DNA of 64,000 nt from Nonomuraea sp. SBT364 (GCF_001083785.1 NZ_LAVL01000010.1:52607-116606), one strand, 5' to 3'; shown: positions 20,034 through 29,437, counted from the first letter of the stretch. Program-made: numbers and translations. Notes: generated from the sequence alone by a model not told the origin.

Positions 20034-20978
20034 TTACACGTCGGCGTAGCTGTGGAGGCCGTCGATGAAGATGTTGACGCCGATCAGGTTGAACAGCAGG
20101 CACAGGAACGCCACCAGCTGCACGATGGTCGCCGCCCGGCCACGCCAGCCGGCCGTGACGCGGGCGTGCAGGTAGGCCGCGTAGCCGACCCAGGTGATGA
20201 ACGACCAGACCTCCTTGGGGTCCCACCCCCAGTAGCGCCCCCAGGCCCGGTCGGCCCAGAGCGCGCCGGCGATGACGGCGAACGTCCACAGCGGGAACGC
20301 CAGGACGATGGCCCGGTGCGCCGCCTTCTCCAGGTCGGCCTTGCTGGGCAGCCGAGACAGCCCATCCCCCCGCACCAGGTAGAGCACCCCGGACGTCCCG
20401 GCGAGCACGAACAGCCCGGTGGCGAGGATGGCGGCGCTGACGTGGATGGCGATCCAGTAGGAGTTCAGTGCGGGCACGACGGGCCCGGCGGAGGTGTAGA
20501 ACACCTTGACCGCGAGCCCGAGCCCGAGTGCGGCCGCCACCATGACGAAGCCGCCGAGGAAGCGGATGTTGTTGCGCAGCTGGGTGCCCAGGAAGGCGGT
20601 GACGGCGGCGAAGCAGATGGCGACGACGAACTCGTACATGTTGCCCCACGGCCACCGGTCCACCGCCAGCCCGCGGGTCACGATGGCGCCGAGGTTGGCC
20701 GCCCACCCGATCCAGGCGAGGACCAGCCCGGCGAGCCCGCCCAGGACGGCGAACCGGGGCGTCTCCGCGACCGGCGTGTCGGCGGGGGGCGCGTCCGGCG
20801 CCGAGGCGGGACCGCCGCCCACCGTCACGGGCGTCCGCGCGCGCCCCTTGGCGGACGCGTCGACGCGGGCGCGGCCGAAGGCCAGCTCAAGCGCGAACCC
20901 GACCATCGCGAACAGATACAGCAGTACGGCCGCGACCACGAACAGGTCGCTCAGCTCCGCGAGTGGTTCAGCGCTCAT
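20034..20978 (-). CDS. ccsB: System II cytochrome c biogenesis protein CcsA/CcsB (heme-handling)
   Basis: The 314-residue polytopic protein contains the tryptophan-rich heme-handling motif WGRYWGWDPKEVWSFITW near residue 245 and conserved histidines in nearby helices. With ResB it delivers heme to apocytochrome c on the outer face of the membrane. A proline/alanine-rich cytoplasmic loop of about 40 residues follows the first helix. Its ATG lies inside the end of resB (11-base overlap). Confidence 0.92.
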   Translation of the reverse strand: MSAEPLAELSDLFVVAAVLLYLFAMVGFALELAFGRARVDASAKGRARTPVTVGGGPASAPDAPPADTPVAETPRFAVLGGLAGLVLAWIGWAANLGAIVTRGLAVDRWPWGNMYEFVVAICFAAVTAFLGTQLRNNIRFLGGFVMVAAALGLGLAVKVFYTSAGPVVPALNSYWIAIHVSAAILATGLFVLAGTSGVLYLVRGDGLSRLPSKADLEKAAHRAIVLAFPLWTFAVIAGALWADRAWGRYWGWDPKEVWSFITWVGYAAYLHARVTAGWRGRAATIVQLVAFLCLLFNLIGVNIFIDGLHSYADV

Positions 20979-22527
20979 CCTTGTCTCCTGCTGCTAGAAC
21001 CTTGACGATGTCGTCGAACTCCTCCGCGAACCCGGCCGCGGACCCCTCGGTGCGGGTCAGCCCGCCCACCTCGACGGATCCGTCCTTGACCCGCACCCAC
21101 ACCCGCCGGCGCCGGATGACCAGCGAGAACACGATCGAGATGGTGGCCATGGAGGCCGCCAGCAGCGCGGGCAGCCGGCCGGGGTCGTAGGCGATCTGGA
21201 GCGTCATCCACTCCTTGACCTCGACGAACTCCAGTTTGCCCGCCCCGCCGGGCAGGTCGATCGACTCCCCGGGGGCCAGCGGCTTGGGCACGTCCTTGCC
21301 CATGACCAGCGGCTTGAGCTTCTTCATCAGCTCGGGCGGCGCGAGCTCGTACACCGACCGCGGCTCCCCCGACCCCATGCCCAGGTCGCCGGAGAACGCC
21401 CCCAGGACCTCCACCCCGGGCTGGATGGCCCCGGGGAAGGCCGAGGCGTAGCTGCCGTCGGTCAGCGGCACGCTGGTCGGCAGGAACCGCATGAGGAAGC
21501 CGAGCGGCGACGGCTGCGCGTCGGGCACCTTGACCACGCATTCGGAGGTGAGCGTGGGCTTGTCGGCGATGAGGCACGGCACCGCCCCCTCGAAGGCGAC
21601 CTGTCCCTTGCCGTCGGTGACGCGGAAGACGGGGGCGTAGCCGTGGCCGATGAGGTAGGTCTGGGTGCCGTCGACCTCAAGGGGCTCGTTGACCTTGAGC
21701 TCGTAGTCGCGCGGCGCCGCGCCGGGCGTGTCGGTGACCTTGAGGTAGGCGGAGTAGTCGAGCTCCTGCCCGCGCTTCTCACCTTCGACCTGGTAGGTGG
21801 CCCGGAAGTCGGTCAGGTCGAAGCTGAACGGCTCCAGCGACTCGGCCGACACCTGCGGGCCGGGGATGAACCGGTCGTAGGTGGCGACGGTGTTGGCGAA
21901 CCCGTCGCCCTCGGCGATCAGCACGTTGCCCCGGTAGCCGTACAGGGAGCCGAAGCCGACGGCGACCAGCACGCCGAGCAGCGAGATGTGGAAGAGCAGG
22001 TTGCCGGTCTCGCGCAGGTAGCCCTTCTCGGCGGCGACCCAGCCGTCGCCGGTCTCGACGCGGAAGCGCAGCTTGCGCAGCCGCCTGGCGGCCTCGTCGG
22101 CCGTGAGGGCGCCGTCGAAGGCGGCCGAGTGGGGCAGCCTGGTCAGGTTGCGCGGCGCGGCCGGCGGCTTGCGGCGCAGCTCGCGCAGGTAGGTGGTGGT
22201 GCGCGGGATGATGCAGCCGATCAGCGAGGTGAACAGCAGCAGGTAGATGGCCGCGAACCAGACCGAGGTGAACACGTCGAAGAGCTGGAAGCGGTCGTAC
22301 CACTCGGCCAGCCCGGGATCGTCCTGGTAGAAGCGCGCCACCTGGTCGGGCTCGACGCTGCGCTGCGGCACCAGCGAGCCGGGCACGCTGGCCAGCGCGA
22401 ACAGGAAGAGCAGGATGAGCGCGGTCTTCATCGAGGTGAGGGTGCGCCAGGACCAGCGCAGCCAGCCGACCGGGCCCATGCCCGCGGGCTTGGACTCCCG
22501 CTCCTTCTCCAGCTCGCCGACGCTCAT
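20968..22527 (-). CDS. resB: Cytochrome c biogenesis protein ResB (Ccs1)
   Basis: The 519-residue protein has three N-terminal membrane helices (TALILLFLFALASVPGSLVP; a second near residue 90; a third near residue 165), a large extracytoplasmic domain and a C-terminal helix near residue 460. This is the ResB/Ccs1 layout, working as a complex with CcsA/B. The true start is the ATG at 22527, which overlaps the ccdA stop (ATGA); a longer frame upstream is an out-of-frame reading of ccdA. Confidence 0.93.
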   Translation of the reverse strand: MSVGELEKERESKPAGMGPVGWLRWSWRTLTSMKTALILLFLFALASVPGSLVPQRSVEPDQVARFYQDDPGLAEWYDRFQLFDVFTSVWFAAIYLLLFTSLIGCIIPRTTTYLRELRRKPPAAPRNLTRLPHSAAFDGALTADEAARRLRKLRFRVETGDGWVAAEKGYLRETGNLLFHISLLGVLVAVGFGSLYGYRGNVLIAEGDGFANTVATYDRFIPGPQVSAESLEPFSFDLTDFRATYQVEGEKRGQELDYSAYLKVTDTPGAAPRDYELKVNEPLEVDGTQTYLIGHGYAPVFRVTDGKGQVAFEGAVPCLIADKPTLTSECVVKVPDAQPSPLGFLMRFLPTSVPLTDGSYASAFPGAIQPGVEVLGAFSGDLGMGSGEPRSVYELAPPELMKKLKPLVMGKDVPKPLAPGESIDLPGGAGKLEFVEVKEWMTLQIAYDPGRLPALLAASMATISIVFSLVIRRRRVWVRVKDGSVEVGGLTRTEGSAAGFAEEFDDIVKVLAAGDKDER

Positions 22528-23249
22528 CAGATCACCGGCCGGAAGCTGCCGATCAGGCCCTGCATGGTCGCGATCATCTCTCCCCAGAGGCCGGTGACCA
22601 GCGCGAGGCCGACGGCCACCATCATGCCGCCACCGATCCTGGTGATGAGGCGGGAATGCTTGCGGATCGCCCGGAACGTGCGCAGCGCCTTGCTGTAGGC
22701 CAGGGCGGCGGCCACGAACGGCAGCCCGAGCCCCAGCGCGTAGGCCACGGCGAGCAGCGCGCCCCGCGAGGCGCTGCCCTCGTTGAGCCCGAGGGTGAGG
22801 ACGACCGCCAGGGTGGGGCCGATGCACGGCGTCCAGCCCAGCCCGAAAACCACGCCGAGCAGCGGCGCCCCGGCCAGCCCCGCCGAGGGCATCCGGTGGA
22901 TGCGCACGTCGCGCATCAGCCCGGGAATCACGCCGAGGAACGCCAGCCCGAGCAGGATCGTGAGCACGCCGAGCACCCGGGTGATGGTCTCCGCGTTGCC
23001 CAGCACGGCCTGGCCGAGCTGCCCGAACAGCGCCCCGCTGACCACGAACACGGCGGCGAAGCCCGCCACGAACAGCGTCGTGCCGAGCACCAGCCGCCCC
23101 CGCTTGGGGTCGGCGCTCATGCCGGTGACGTACGACAGGTAGCCCGGGACGAGCGGCAGCACGCACGGCGACAGGAACGACACCACTCCGGCCAGCACCG
23201 CGATCGGCACGGCCAGCAGCAGCGAGCCGGAGGCGACGACGTCATTCAT
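22527..23249 (-). CDS. ccdA: Thiol-disulfide transporter CcdA
   Basis: The 240-residue six-helix membrane protein carries reducing equivalents from cytoplasmic thioredoxin to ResA outside the membrane. The two conserved cysteine motifs are visible: SFLSPCVLPLVPGYLSY near residue 29 and GWTPCIGP near residue 145. It overlaps resA upstream and resB downstream. Confidence 0.94.
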   Translation of the reverse strand: MNDVVASGSLLLAVPIAVLAGVVSFLSPCVLPLVPGYLSYVTGMSADPKRGRLVLGTTLFVAGFAAVFVVSGALFGQLGQAVLGNAETITRVLGVLTILLGLAFLGVIPGLMRDVRIHRMPSAGLAGAPLLGVVFGLGWTPCIGPTLAVVLTLGLNEGSASRGALLAVAYALGLGLPFVAAALAYSKALRTFRAIRKHSRLITRIGGGMMVAVGLALVTGLWGEMIATMQGLIGSFRPVI

Positions 23250-23808
23250 CGCGCACCTTGGTCACGGTGTCCATCAAGTCGGTGTAGCGGACCGCGCCGA
23301 GCGCCCGGGCGGCGATCCGGCCCTGCTTGTCGATGATCAACGTGGACGGGATGGCCGCGGGCGGCACCGTGCCCTGGAAGGCCAGCGCGACCTTGCCCGG
23401 CTGGTCGAAGATGCTCGGGTAGCCGGTGTTCTCGGTGCGTTCGAAGGCGAGCGCGTCGGCCTTGCGGTCCTTGAAGTCGATGCCGAGGAACTCCACCCCG
23501 GTGCCCTTGGTCTTGGCCGCGACCTCTTTGAGCACGGGCGCCTCGGCCCGGCAGGGGCCGCACCAGGAGGCCCAGAAGTTCAGCACGACGACCTTGCCCT
23601 TGTGCGCGGCCAGGGAGGCGGTGCCGTCCTCCAGGGTCGGGCCCTGGACGGCGGGGGCCGGTTCGCGGTCGGCAGCGGCGAACACCTGCATCTTGCCGTC
23701 GCCCGCGACGAAGCGCGTGTCACCCGCCTGGGGCTGCCCGCCCTGGTTGCCCGCGCAGCCCGCGGCCAGGACGGCGATGAGGGCCAGTGAGATTGACGTC
23801 GCGCGCAC
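23242..23808 (-). CDS. resA: Thioredoxin-fold lipoprotein ResA/TlpA
   Basis: The 188-residue protein has a lipoprotein signal (LAAGC, lipid-modified Cys near residue 18) and a TlpA-like thioredoxin domain with the active site WASWCGPC. It keeps the CxxCH cysteines of apocytochrome c reduced before heme attachment. The GTG at 23808 is chosen for its AAGGAGAT ribosome-binding site and because the lipobox then follows directly; upstream in-frame codons cross a hairpin. Confidence 0.92.
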   Translation of the reverse strand: MRATSISLALIAVLAAGCAGNQGGQPQAGDTRFVAGDGKMQVFAAADREPAPAVQGPTLEDGTASLAAHKGKVVVLNFWASWCGPCRAEAPVLKEVAAKTKGTGVEFLGIDFKDRKADALAFERTENTGYPSIFDQPGKVALAFQGTVPPAAIPSTLIIDKQGRIAARALGAVRYTDLMDTVTKVRDE

Positions 23809-23823
23809 GGGAGGATGATCTCC

Positions 23824-23859
23824 TTGTACTACAACCGGTAGAGCTTGCAACTCTACCGG
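23824..23859. promoter_or_regulatory. Palindrome plus hairpin in front of resA
   Basis: TTGTACTACAA (23824-23834) is an 11-base palindrome that abuts a perfect 9-bp inverted repeat CCGGTAGAG / CTCTACCGG (23835-23859, 7-base spacer). On the minus strand the larger hairpin follows the histidine phosphatase stop and runs into TTGT, so it may terminate that gene. The small palindrome beside the resA ribosome-binding site could be an operator. Confidence 0.5.
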
Positions 23860-23864
23860 CGCCG

Positions 23865-24506
23865 TCATGCGCCCGGGACGCTGGGTCCCTGGTACACCGA
23901 CCCCGCGGGCTCGCTGTAGCCGACGCTGACGAGCCGGTTGCCGTCGAAGGTGAACGTGGTGAGGCTGGCCAGCGCGCACTGCCTGCGCCGCGGGTCGTGC
24001 CAGAGCCTGCGCCGGCCCTCGGCGGCCATCCGGATCGCCCAGATGGGCAACTGGTGGCTGACGAGCACCGCCTCGTGCCCGCGCGCCGCCTCCCGGGCGT
24101 CCTCGACCATCGACTTCATCCGCGCGACGATCACCGGGTAGGGCTCGCCCCAGGAAGGGCGCATCGGGTTCCAGAAGTAGCGGTAGTTGCGCGGGCTTCG
24201 CAGCAACTGCAGGCCGGGCCCGGAGATGCGGCCCTCCAGCAGGTTGCCCGCCTCCAGCAGCCGGTCGTCGCTGACGATGTCGAGGCCGAGCGTGGCGGCG
24301 ACCGGTGCGGCGGTCTCCTGGGCGCGCTCCAGCGGCGAGCTGTAGAGGGCGACGATGTCGCGCCCGGCCACGGACTTGGCGACGGTCTTGGCCATCAGCT
24401 GGCCGGTCTCGGACAGGTGGTAACCAGGGAGCCTGCCGTAGAGGATGCCGCCCGGGTTGTGCACCTCACCGTGGCGCAAAAGGTGAACGACGGTGGTTTC
24501 AGCCAT
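23865..24506 (-). CDS. Histidine phosphatase family protein (phosphoglycerate-mutase-like)
   Basis: The 213-residue protein begins with the catalytic LLRHGEVHNP motif (phosphohistidine near residue 11) and has the second histidine in AVLVSHQLPIW, as in the branch-1 histidine phosphatases. The substrate is unknown. It is upstream of the resA-ccdA-resB-ccsB genes on the same strand, but the hairpin at 23835-23859 may separate them. The ATG at 24506 gives the family N-terminus. Confidence 0.85.
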   Translation of the reverse strand: MAETTVVHLLRHGEVHNPGGILYGRLPGYHLSETGQLMAKTVAKSVAGRDIVALYSSPLERAQETAAPVAATLGLDIVSDDRLLEAGNLLEGRISGPGLQLLRSPRNYRYFWNPMRPSWGEPYPVIVARMKSMVEDAREAARGHEAVLVSHQLPIWAIRMAAEGRRRLWHDPRRRQCALASLTTFTFDGNRLVSVGYSEPAGSVYQGPSVPGA

Positions 24507-24581
24507 GGTGGGGCTCAGCTTAGCCGCTCGCGGAGCTTCCATCGCGGCCGGATAGAGTCTGGCCGGTCGGAAGGAGATCGC

Positions 24582-25442
24582 GTGGATCCCCGGGCGCTCG
24601 TCCTGGTCCTCGTCGCCGCGGTCGCCCACGCCTCGTGGAACCTGCTGAGCAAGCAGGCCGCCCGGACCGACAGCCTGGTCTTCGTCTGGCTGGTCGCCGC
24701 CGCGGCCGCGGTGATCTGGAGCCCGCTGTTCGCCGGCTACCTGCTGCTGGCCGCGCCCCGGCTGACGTGGGCGGACCTGGCCGTGATCGGCGTCAGCGCC
24801 TCGCTGCACCTGGGGTATTTCGTGCTGCTGCAGCGCGGGTACGGCTCGGGCGACCTGTCGGTGGTCTACCCGGTGGCGCGCGGCACCGGGCCGATGCTGG
24901 CCGGGCTGGTGGCGATCCTGTTCCTGGGCGAGCGGCCCACGGCCGCCGGGATCACCGGGATGGTGCTGGTCGGGGTGGGCGTGTTCCTGATGAGCGGCGG
25001 CAGCGGCAGGGGCGACTGGAAAGGGCTGGCGTTCGGGCTGGCCACCGGGCTGTTCATCGCGGCCTACACGGTGTGGGACTCACGGGTGGTGGGCGCGTTC
25101 GCGGTGGCGCCGATCATGCTCAACTACCTGGGCGAGGTGGGGCGCGCGCTGGCGCTCGCCCCGGCGGTGCTCGGCCGGAGGCGGCGCGCGCTCGTGCTGC
25201 CGGCCTGGCGTGCGCATCGGGGCGGCATCCTCGGCGCGGCGGCGCTGGCGTTCGTGTCGTACCAGCTGGTGCTGATCGCGTTCACCATGGCTCCGGTCAG
25301 CCTGGTGGCCCCGGCTCGGGAGATCAGCGTGCTCATCGCCGTCGTGCTGGGCGGCCGGCTGCTCGCCGAGGACGGCCTGCGTCACCGGCTGCTGGCCGCC
25401 GGAGTCATCGTCAGCGGCGTGGTCGCCATCGCGCTGTCGTGA
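24582..25442 (+). CDS. EamA/DMT-superfamily transporter
   Basis: The 286-residue protein has ten hydrophobic helices in two repeats of five, typical of drug/metabolite transporters. The substrate is not predictable. The GTG at 24582 follows an AAGGAG ribosome-binding site. It diverges from the histidine phosphatase and converges with the LysR gene. Confidence 0.82.
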   Translation: MDPRALVLVLVAAVAHASWNLLSKQAARTDSLVFVWLVAAAAAVIWSPLFAGYLLLAAPRLTWADLAVIGVSASLHLGYFVLLQRGYGSGDLSVVYPVARGTGPMLAGLVAILFLGERPTAAGITGMVLVGVGVFLMSGGSGRGDWKGLAFGLATGLFIAAYTVWDSRVVGAFAVAPIMLNYLGEVGRALALAPAVLGRRRRALVLPAWRAHRGGILGAAALAFVSYQLVLIAFTMAPVSLVAPAREISVLIAVVLGGRLLAEDGLRHRLLAAGVIVSGVVAIALS

Positions 25443-25446
25443 GGGC

Positions 25447-26367
25447 TCAGGCGACCGCCCAGGCGTTCTCGTGCCGGCTGCTGGCTCGTACGAGGGCGTC
25501 GACGGTGGCGCGGATGGCGGGGCGGCGGGCGGCGTCGGTGCGCCAGAGGGCGTAGATACGGCGGCTCTGACCCGGGCGCAACGGAACGAACCGCACGTTG
25601 TCCGGCACCGGGTCGCGGCCCAGCCGGGGCACGATCGCGCAGCCCAGCCCGGCGGCCACCAGGGCCAGGTGGGTCGGGTACTCGTCGGCCATGCAGGCGA
25701 TCTCCGGCTCGACCTCGGCGCTGCGCAACGTGAACACCAGCCAGTCGTGGCAGATGGTGCCGGGCGTGGAGCTGATCCAGCGCTCGCCCTGCAGCGCCGA
25801 CAGCGGGATCTCCTTGCTGCCGGCCAGCGGGTGGTCGGCCGGGACCGCCACGTCGGCCACGTCGTCGAGCAGCGTCTTCCTGGACAGGCCCTCGGGGATG
25901 GCCATCGGCCGGTTGAGCCAGTCCTGGACGATGACCAGGTCGAGCTCGCCCCTGGCGACCTCGCGGACCACCCGCTCCGGCTCGCGCTCGTACAGGTGGA
26001 GCAACAGGTCGGGGTGGCGCTCGCGCAGCTCGGCGAGCGCGGCGGGCATCAGCCCGCGCGCGGCGGTCGGGAAGGCGCCCACGTTGAGCCGGCCCACGAC
26101 CTGGCCGCGCAGCGCCTCGAAGTCGGCCTCGGCGGTCTCGACCAGGGCCAGGATGCGCTCGGCGTGCTCGGCGAGCAGCCCCGCGGCGTCGGTCAGCCGC
26201 ACGCCCCGGCCGTTGCGCTCGACCAGCCGCGCCCCGGTCTCGCGCTCCAGCTTGGCGATCTGCTGCGACACGGCCGACGGGGTGACCATCAGGGCGTCGG
26301 CGGCGGCGCCGACCGAGCCGTAGACGTGCACGGCATGTAGAGCCTTGAGCCGGTTCAGGTCCAACAT
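25447..26367 (-). CDS. LysR family transcriptional regulator
   Basis: The 306-residue protein has an N-terminal winged helix-turn-helix (LKALHAVHVYGSVGAAADAL, then SAVSQQIAKLE) and a C-terminal periplasmic-binding-type sensor domain. It faces away from the small ORF/EamA pair at 26441-27495 across a 73-base gap, the usual layout for a LysR regulator and its target. The effector is unknown. Confidence 0.9.
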   Translation of the reverse strand: MLDLNRLKALHAVHVYGSVGAAADALMVTPSAVSQQIAKLERETGARLVERNGRGVRLTDAAGLLAEHAERILALVETAEADFEALRGQVVGRLNVGAFPTAARGLMPAALAELRERHPDLLLHLYEREPERVVREVARGELDLVIVQDWLNRPMAIPEGLSRKTLLDDVADVAVPADHPLAGSKEIPLSALQGERWISSTPGTICHDWLVFTLRSAEVEPEIACMADEYPTHLALVAAGLGCAIVPRLGRDPVPDNVRFVPLRPGQSRRIYALWRTDAARRPAIRATVDALVRASSRHENAWAVA

Positions 26368-26440
26368 GTAAGCCAGTCTAAAGGGTTAAGCATAGAAAGT
26401 CTCGCTTGTCGTTGAACGTGTAGCGAAGGAAAATATATGC

Positions 26441-26554
26441 ATGCGAATCCTTAAGTCGAAGAAGCAGACCCCCCAGTCCACCTCCTACCTCAAGGCCCTC
26501 GCCGAGCAGGCGCGCGAGCAGCGCATCCGCTACCGCAAGACCACGACCACGTGA
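26441..26554 (+). CDS. 37-residue basic protein translated with the EamA transporter
   Basis: The ATG at 26441 opens a 37-codon frame starting MRILKSKKQTP, rich in Lys, Arg and Gln and ending with four threonines. A GAAGGAA ribosome-binding site stands about 10 bases upstream. Its TGA overlaps the GTG start of the transporter (GTGA), so the pair is translationally coupled. No family is recognised; it may be a leader peptide or a small protein partner. Confidence 0.6.
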   Translation: MRILKSKKQTPQSTSYLKALAEQAREQRIRYRKTTTT

Positions 26555-27495
26555 AACCGGGCCACCTGGCCCTCGCCGTCGGCCTCGCGGCCGTCTGGGG
26601 AGTGAACTTCGTCGTCATGCAGACAGGGCTGGAGCACTTCCCGCCCCTGCTGTACGCGGGCCTCCGGTTCGCGCTCGCGGCGTTCCCCGCGCTCCTCCTG
26701 GTGGGGCGGCCGGGAGTCCCCTGGCGATGGGTCGGCGCGGTGGCTGTCACCATCGGAGTCGGCCAGTTCGGCCTGCTGCTCATCGGCATGCGCGCCGGGA
26801 TGCCGGCCGGCCTGACCTCCCTGGTCCTGCAGGCGCAGGTCCTGTTCACCATCCTGTTCGCGGTGACGCTCCTCGGCGAGCGGCTCACCGCTCGGCGCGT
26901 CACCGGCCTGGCCGTCGCCTTCGGCGGCCTCGCCCTGGTCGCCGTCGACTTCGGCCTGTCCGGACCGGTGGGCGCGTTCGCCCTCTGCGTGGCCGCGGCC
27001 GCCGCCTGGGGCCTCGGCAACGTCGCCCAGCGCAGGGCCGCCCCGCCGGACTCGCTGCGCTTCATGGTCTGGGTGAGCGCCCTGTCGGCGCCCCCGCTCC
27101 TGCTTCTCTCCCTCCTGGTGGAGGGTGTGCCGTCACTCGCCGCCCCGGCCGAGGGCTGGCTGTCGCTGGCGTACGTGGCGTTCGTCTCGACACTGGGCGG
27201 CTTCGGCGTGTGGGGCTTCCTGCTGCGCCGCTACGACGCCTCGGTCGTGGCCCCGTACACGCTGCTCGTGCCGGTCTTCGGCATGTCGTCGGCCGCCCTC
27301 TTCACCGGCGAGCCGCTCTCCTGGCTCAAGGCGGTGGCGGCCGTCCTCATCGTGGCCGGTGTCCTCTACGCCAATCAGAGAACGGCGGCGGCGGCCTTCG
27401 CGGCGCCGGGCAGCGCCCCGGCGACCCGCTCCAGCGCCTCGTCGTCGTGCGCCGACGACAGGAACCAGGCCTCGTACGCCGACGGCGGCAGGTAG
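26551..27495 (+). CDS. EamA-family transporter (amino-acid-metabolite exporter type)
   Basis: The 314-residue protein has ten transmembrane helices and the EamA pattern ([36 protein letters not shown]). It most resembles the branch that includes cysteine-metabolite and amino-acid exporters, but the substrate is unproven. The last roughly 40 residues after VLYANQR are low-complexity and are read from DNA that encodes the end of hemL on the other strand. LysR control is likely from the divergent arrangement. Confidence 0.82.
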   Translation: MKPGHLALAVGLAAVWGVNFVVMQTGLEHFPPLLYAGLRFALAAFPALLLVGRPGVPWRWVGAVAVTIGVGQFGLLLIGMRAGMPAGLTSLVLQAQVLFTILFAVTLLGERLTARRVTGLAVAFGGLALVAVDFGLSGPVGAFALCVAAAAAWGLGNVAQRRAAPPDSLRFMVWVSALSAPPLLLLSLLVEGVPSLAAPAEGWLSLAYVAFVSTLGGFGVWGFLLRRYDASVVAPYTLLVPVFGMSSAALFTGEPLSWLKAVAAVLIVAGVLYANQRTAAAAFAAPGSAPATRSSASSSCADDRNQASYADGGR

Positions 27496-28664
27496 ACGCC
27501 CTGGTCGAGCATGGCGTGGAAGAACGCCTTGTAGGCGGCCGTGCTCTGGGTCTGCGCGTCGGCGAAGTCGGTCACCTGGCGGTCGGTGAAGAAGATCGAG
27601 AACAGGTTGCCCGCCGTCTGCAGCCGGTGTGGCACCCCCGCCGCCGACAGCGCCTCCGTGGCCGCGTCCGCGACCACGGCCGCCGCCACGTCGACCTTCG
27701 CGTACGCCTGCGCGTCGAGCGTGCGCAGCGTGGTCAGACCGGCCGCGCAGGCCAGCGGATTGCCCGACAGCGTGCCCGCCTGGTAGACGGGCCCCTCCGG
27801 CGCCAGATGCGCCATGACCTCGGCCCGGCCGCCGAACGCCGCCGCCGGCAGCCCGCCGCCCATGACCTTGCCGAACGTCATCAGGTCGGCCTCCACCGGG
27901 TCCAGGCCGTACCAGCCGGAGGGCGAGACGCGGAAGCCGGTGAGCACCTCGTCGACGATCAGCAGCGCCCCGTTGGCCGTGCACAGCTCGCGCAGCCGGG
28001 TGTTGAAGCCGTCGAGCGGCGGCACGATGCCCATGTTGGCCGGGCACGCCTCGGTGATGACACAGGCGATCTCCGCGGCGGCGAACGCCTCCTCGACGGC
28101 CTTGACGTCGTTGTAGGGCAGCACGATCGTGTCGGCCGCCGACGCCCCGGTCACCCCGGGCGTGTCGGGCAGCCCGAACGTCACCACGCCGGACCCCGCC
28201 GAGGCCAGCAGCGCGTCGACGTGCCCGTGATAGCACCCGGCGAACTTGATCACCTTGGACCGCCCGGTGAACCCGCGGGCCAGCCGCACCGCGCTCATCG
28301 TCGCCTCGGTGCCCGAGCTGACCAGCCGCACCTTCTCCACCGGCGCGACCCTGCCGACGATCTCCTCGGCCAGCTCGACCTCGCCCGGCGTGGCCGTCCC
28401 GTACGAGAACCCGTGGGCGACCGCCTGCGACACGGCCTCCACCACGGCCGGATGCCGGTGCCCGAGGATCATCGGGCCCCACGAGCACACCAGGTCGACG
28501 TAGCGGTTGCCGTCGACGTCCGTGATGTACGGGCCCTGCCCCGAGGCCATGAAACGCGGCGTCCCCCCGACGGCTCCGAACGCGCGGACCGGCGAGTTGA
28601 CACCCCCCGGCACGACGGCGCTGGCGCGGGCGAACAGGTCCTCGGAGTTGTGTGTACGGCTCAC
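27375..28664 (-). CDS. hemL: Glutamate-1-semialdehyde 2,1-aminomutase
   Basis: The 429-residue PLP enzyme converts glutamate-1-semialdehyde to 5-aminolevulinate in the C5 pathway. The PLP lysine is Lys266 in [22 protein letters not shown] and [14 protein letters not shown] are further family motifs. The length is normal. The start is GTG. The last 121 bases overlap the convergent EamA gene. Confidence 0.97.
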   Translation of the reverse strand: MSRTHNSEDLFARASAVVPGGVNSPVRAFGAVGGTPRFMASGQGPYITDVDGNRYVDLVCSWGPMILGHRHPAVVEAVSQAVAHGFSYGTATPGEVELAEEIVGRVAPVEKVRLVSSGTEATMSAVRLARGFTGRSKVIKFAGCYHGHVDALLASAGSGVVTFGLPDTPGVTGASAADTIVLPYNDVKAVEEAFAAAEIACVITEACPANMGIVPPLDGFNTRLRELCTANGALLIVDEVLTGFRVSPSGWYGLDPVEADLMTFGKVMGGGLPAAAFGGRAEVMAHLAPEGPVYQAGTLSGNPLACAAGLTTLRTLDAQAYAKVDVAAAVVADAATEALSAAGVPHRLQTAGNLFSIFFTDRQVTDFADAQTQSTAAYKAFFHAMLDQGVYLPPSAYEAWFLSSAHDDEALERVAGALPGAAKAAAAVL

Positions 28665-28681
28665 CCGACCAGGTTAGTCCC

Positions 28682-29311
28682 CTAGTCCGCCAGCCACTCC
28701 AGCAGGCGCAGCGGGTCGGGCAGCGGCCGGCCGTCCGGCGGGCGCAGCCACGAGACCGGCTGACCGGTGGGCAGGGTGGAGGGCGGAGCCAGCACGTAGC
28801 TGTCGCGGCAGTGCCAGCGCAGCCCCGGTGTGTCCTCGATGGTGGCCGGGTCGCAGTCGAGCTGGCACGACCACCACTCGTCCTCGTCGTCAGGGTTGCC
28901 GCGGGTGGCCACATAGAACAGGACCCGGTCGCCGTTGGCGGCGACCGGGCCCGAGTCCGCTCCGGCGTTGTCGATCCGGGTGAGGGCCGACAGGCCGGTG
29001 GCGAGGGGTACGTCGAAGACGTCGAACACCCGCCCCGTGGGCAGGATGACGTTGGCCTCGGGCTCACGCTGCCACCAGCGGGTCAGCTGGGTGGCGTCGG
29101 TGGTGGCCTGCAGGCTCCAGGCGGGGGAGATGGGGTGCGCGCCCGGGTCGGGACAGCCGACGCGGTCACAGGAGCACGCACGGGCGCCCCGGCGCAGCGG
29201 GAAGGCCCCCGGCACGCTCGGCCAGCCCAGTGCGGCGTAGCCCAGCACGGTGTCGATCCGCGTCGGCCTGGACCGTTTCCTGGTACGCCGAGCCAGAGGT
29301 ACCCCCACCAT
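28682..29311 (-). CDS. Prim-pol (bifunctional primase/polymerase) N-terminal domain protein, probably inactive
   Basis: The 209-residue protein resembles the stand-alone prim-pol N-terminal domain proteins of actinobacteria, with a Cys-rich segment CSCDRVGCPDPGAHP near residue 50 followed by the core fold. At the expected metal-binding strand the sequence is GRVFDVFDVPL, so the canonical Asp-x-Asp pair is not evident and catalysis is doubtful. The ATG at 29311 has a GGGAGA ribosome-binding site; GTG at 29377 would add 22 residues. It lies between hemB and hemL on their strand. Confidence 0.7.
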   Translation of the reverse strand: MVGVPLARRTRKRSRPTRIDTVLGYAALGWPSVPGAFPLRRGARACSCDRVGCPDPGAHPISPAWSLQATTDATQLTRWWQREPEANVILPTGRVFDVFDVPLATGLSALTRIDNAGADSGPVAANGDRVLFYVATRGNPDDEDEWWSCQLDCDPATIEDTPGLRWHCRDSYVLAPPSTLPTGQPVSWLRPPDGRPLPDPLRLLEWLAD

Positions 29312-29437
29312 GGTGTCTCCCGTCGTCGGTGCCTGAGGAGGCCCCGGCTCTCCGGGCTCAATAGCCACGCGGGACACACCAGCACTTGTTATGGCACTCT
29401 AACGCACAGGTCTCAGGACTCGGCGGGAAACCCCCTG

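Noticed and set aside
20968..23166. Long N-terminal extension of resB
   Set aside because: It reads ccdA out of frame; the ATG at 22527 overlaps the ccdA stop.
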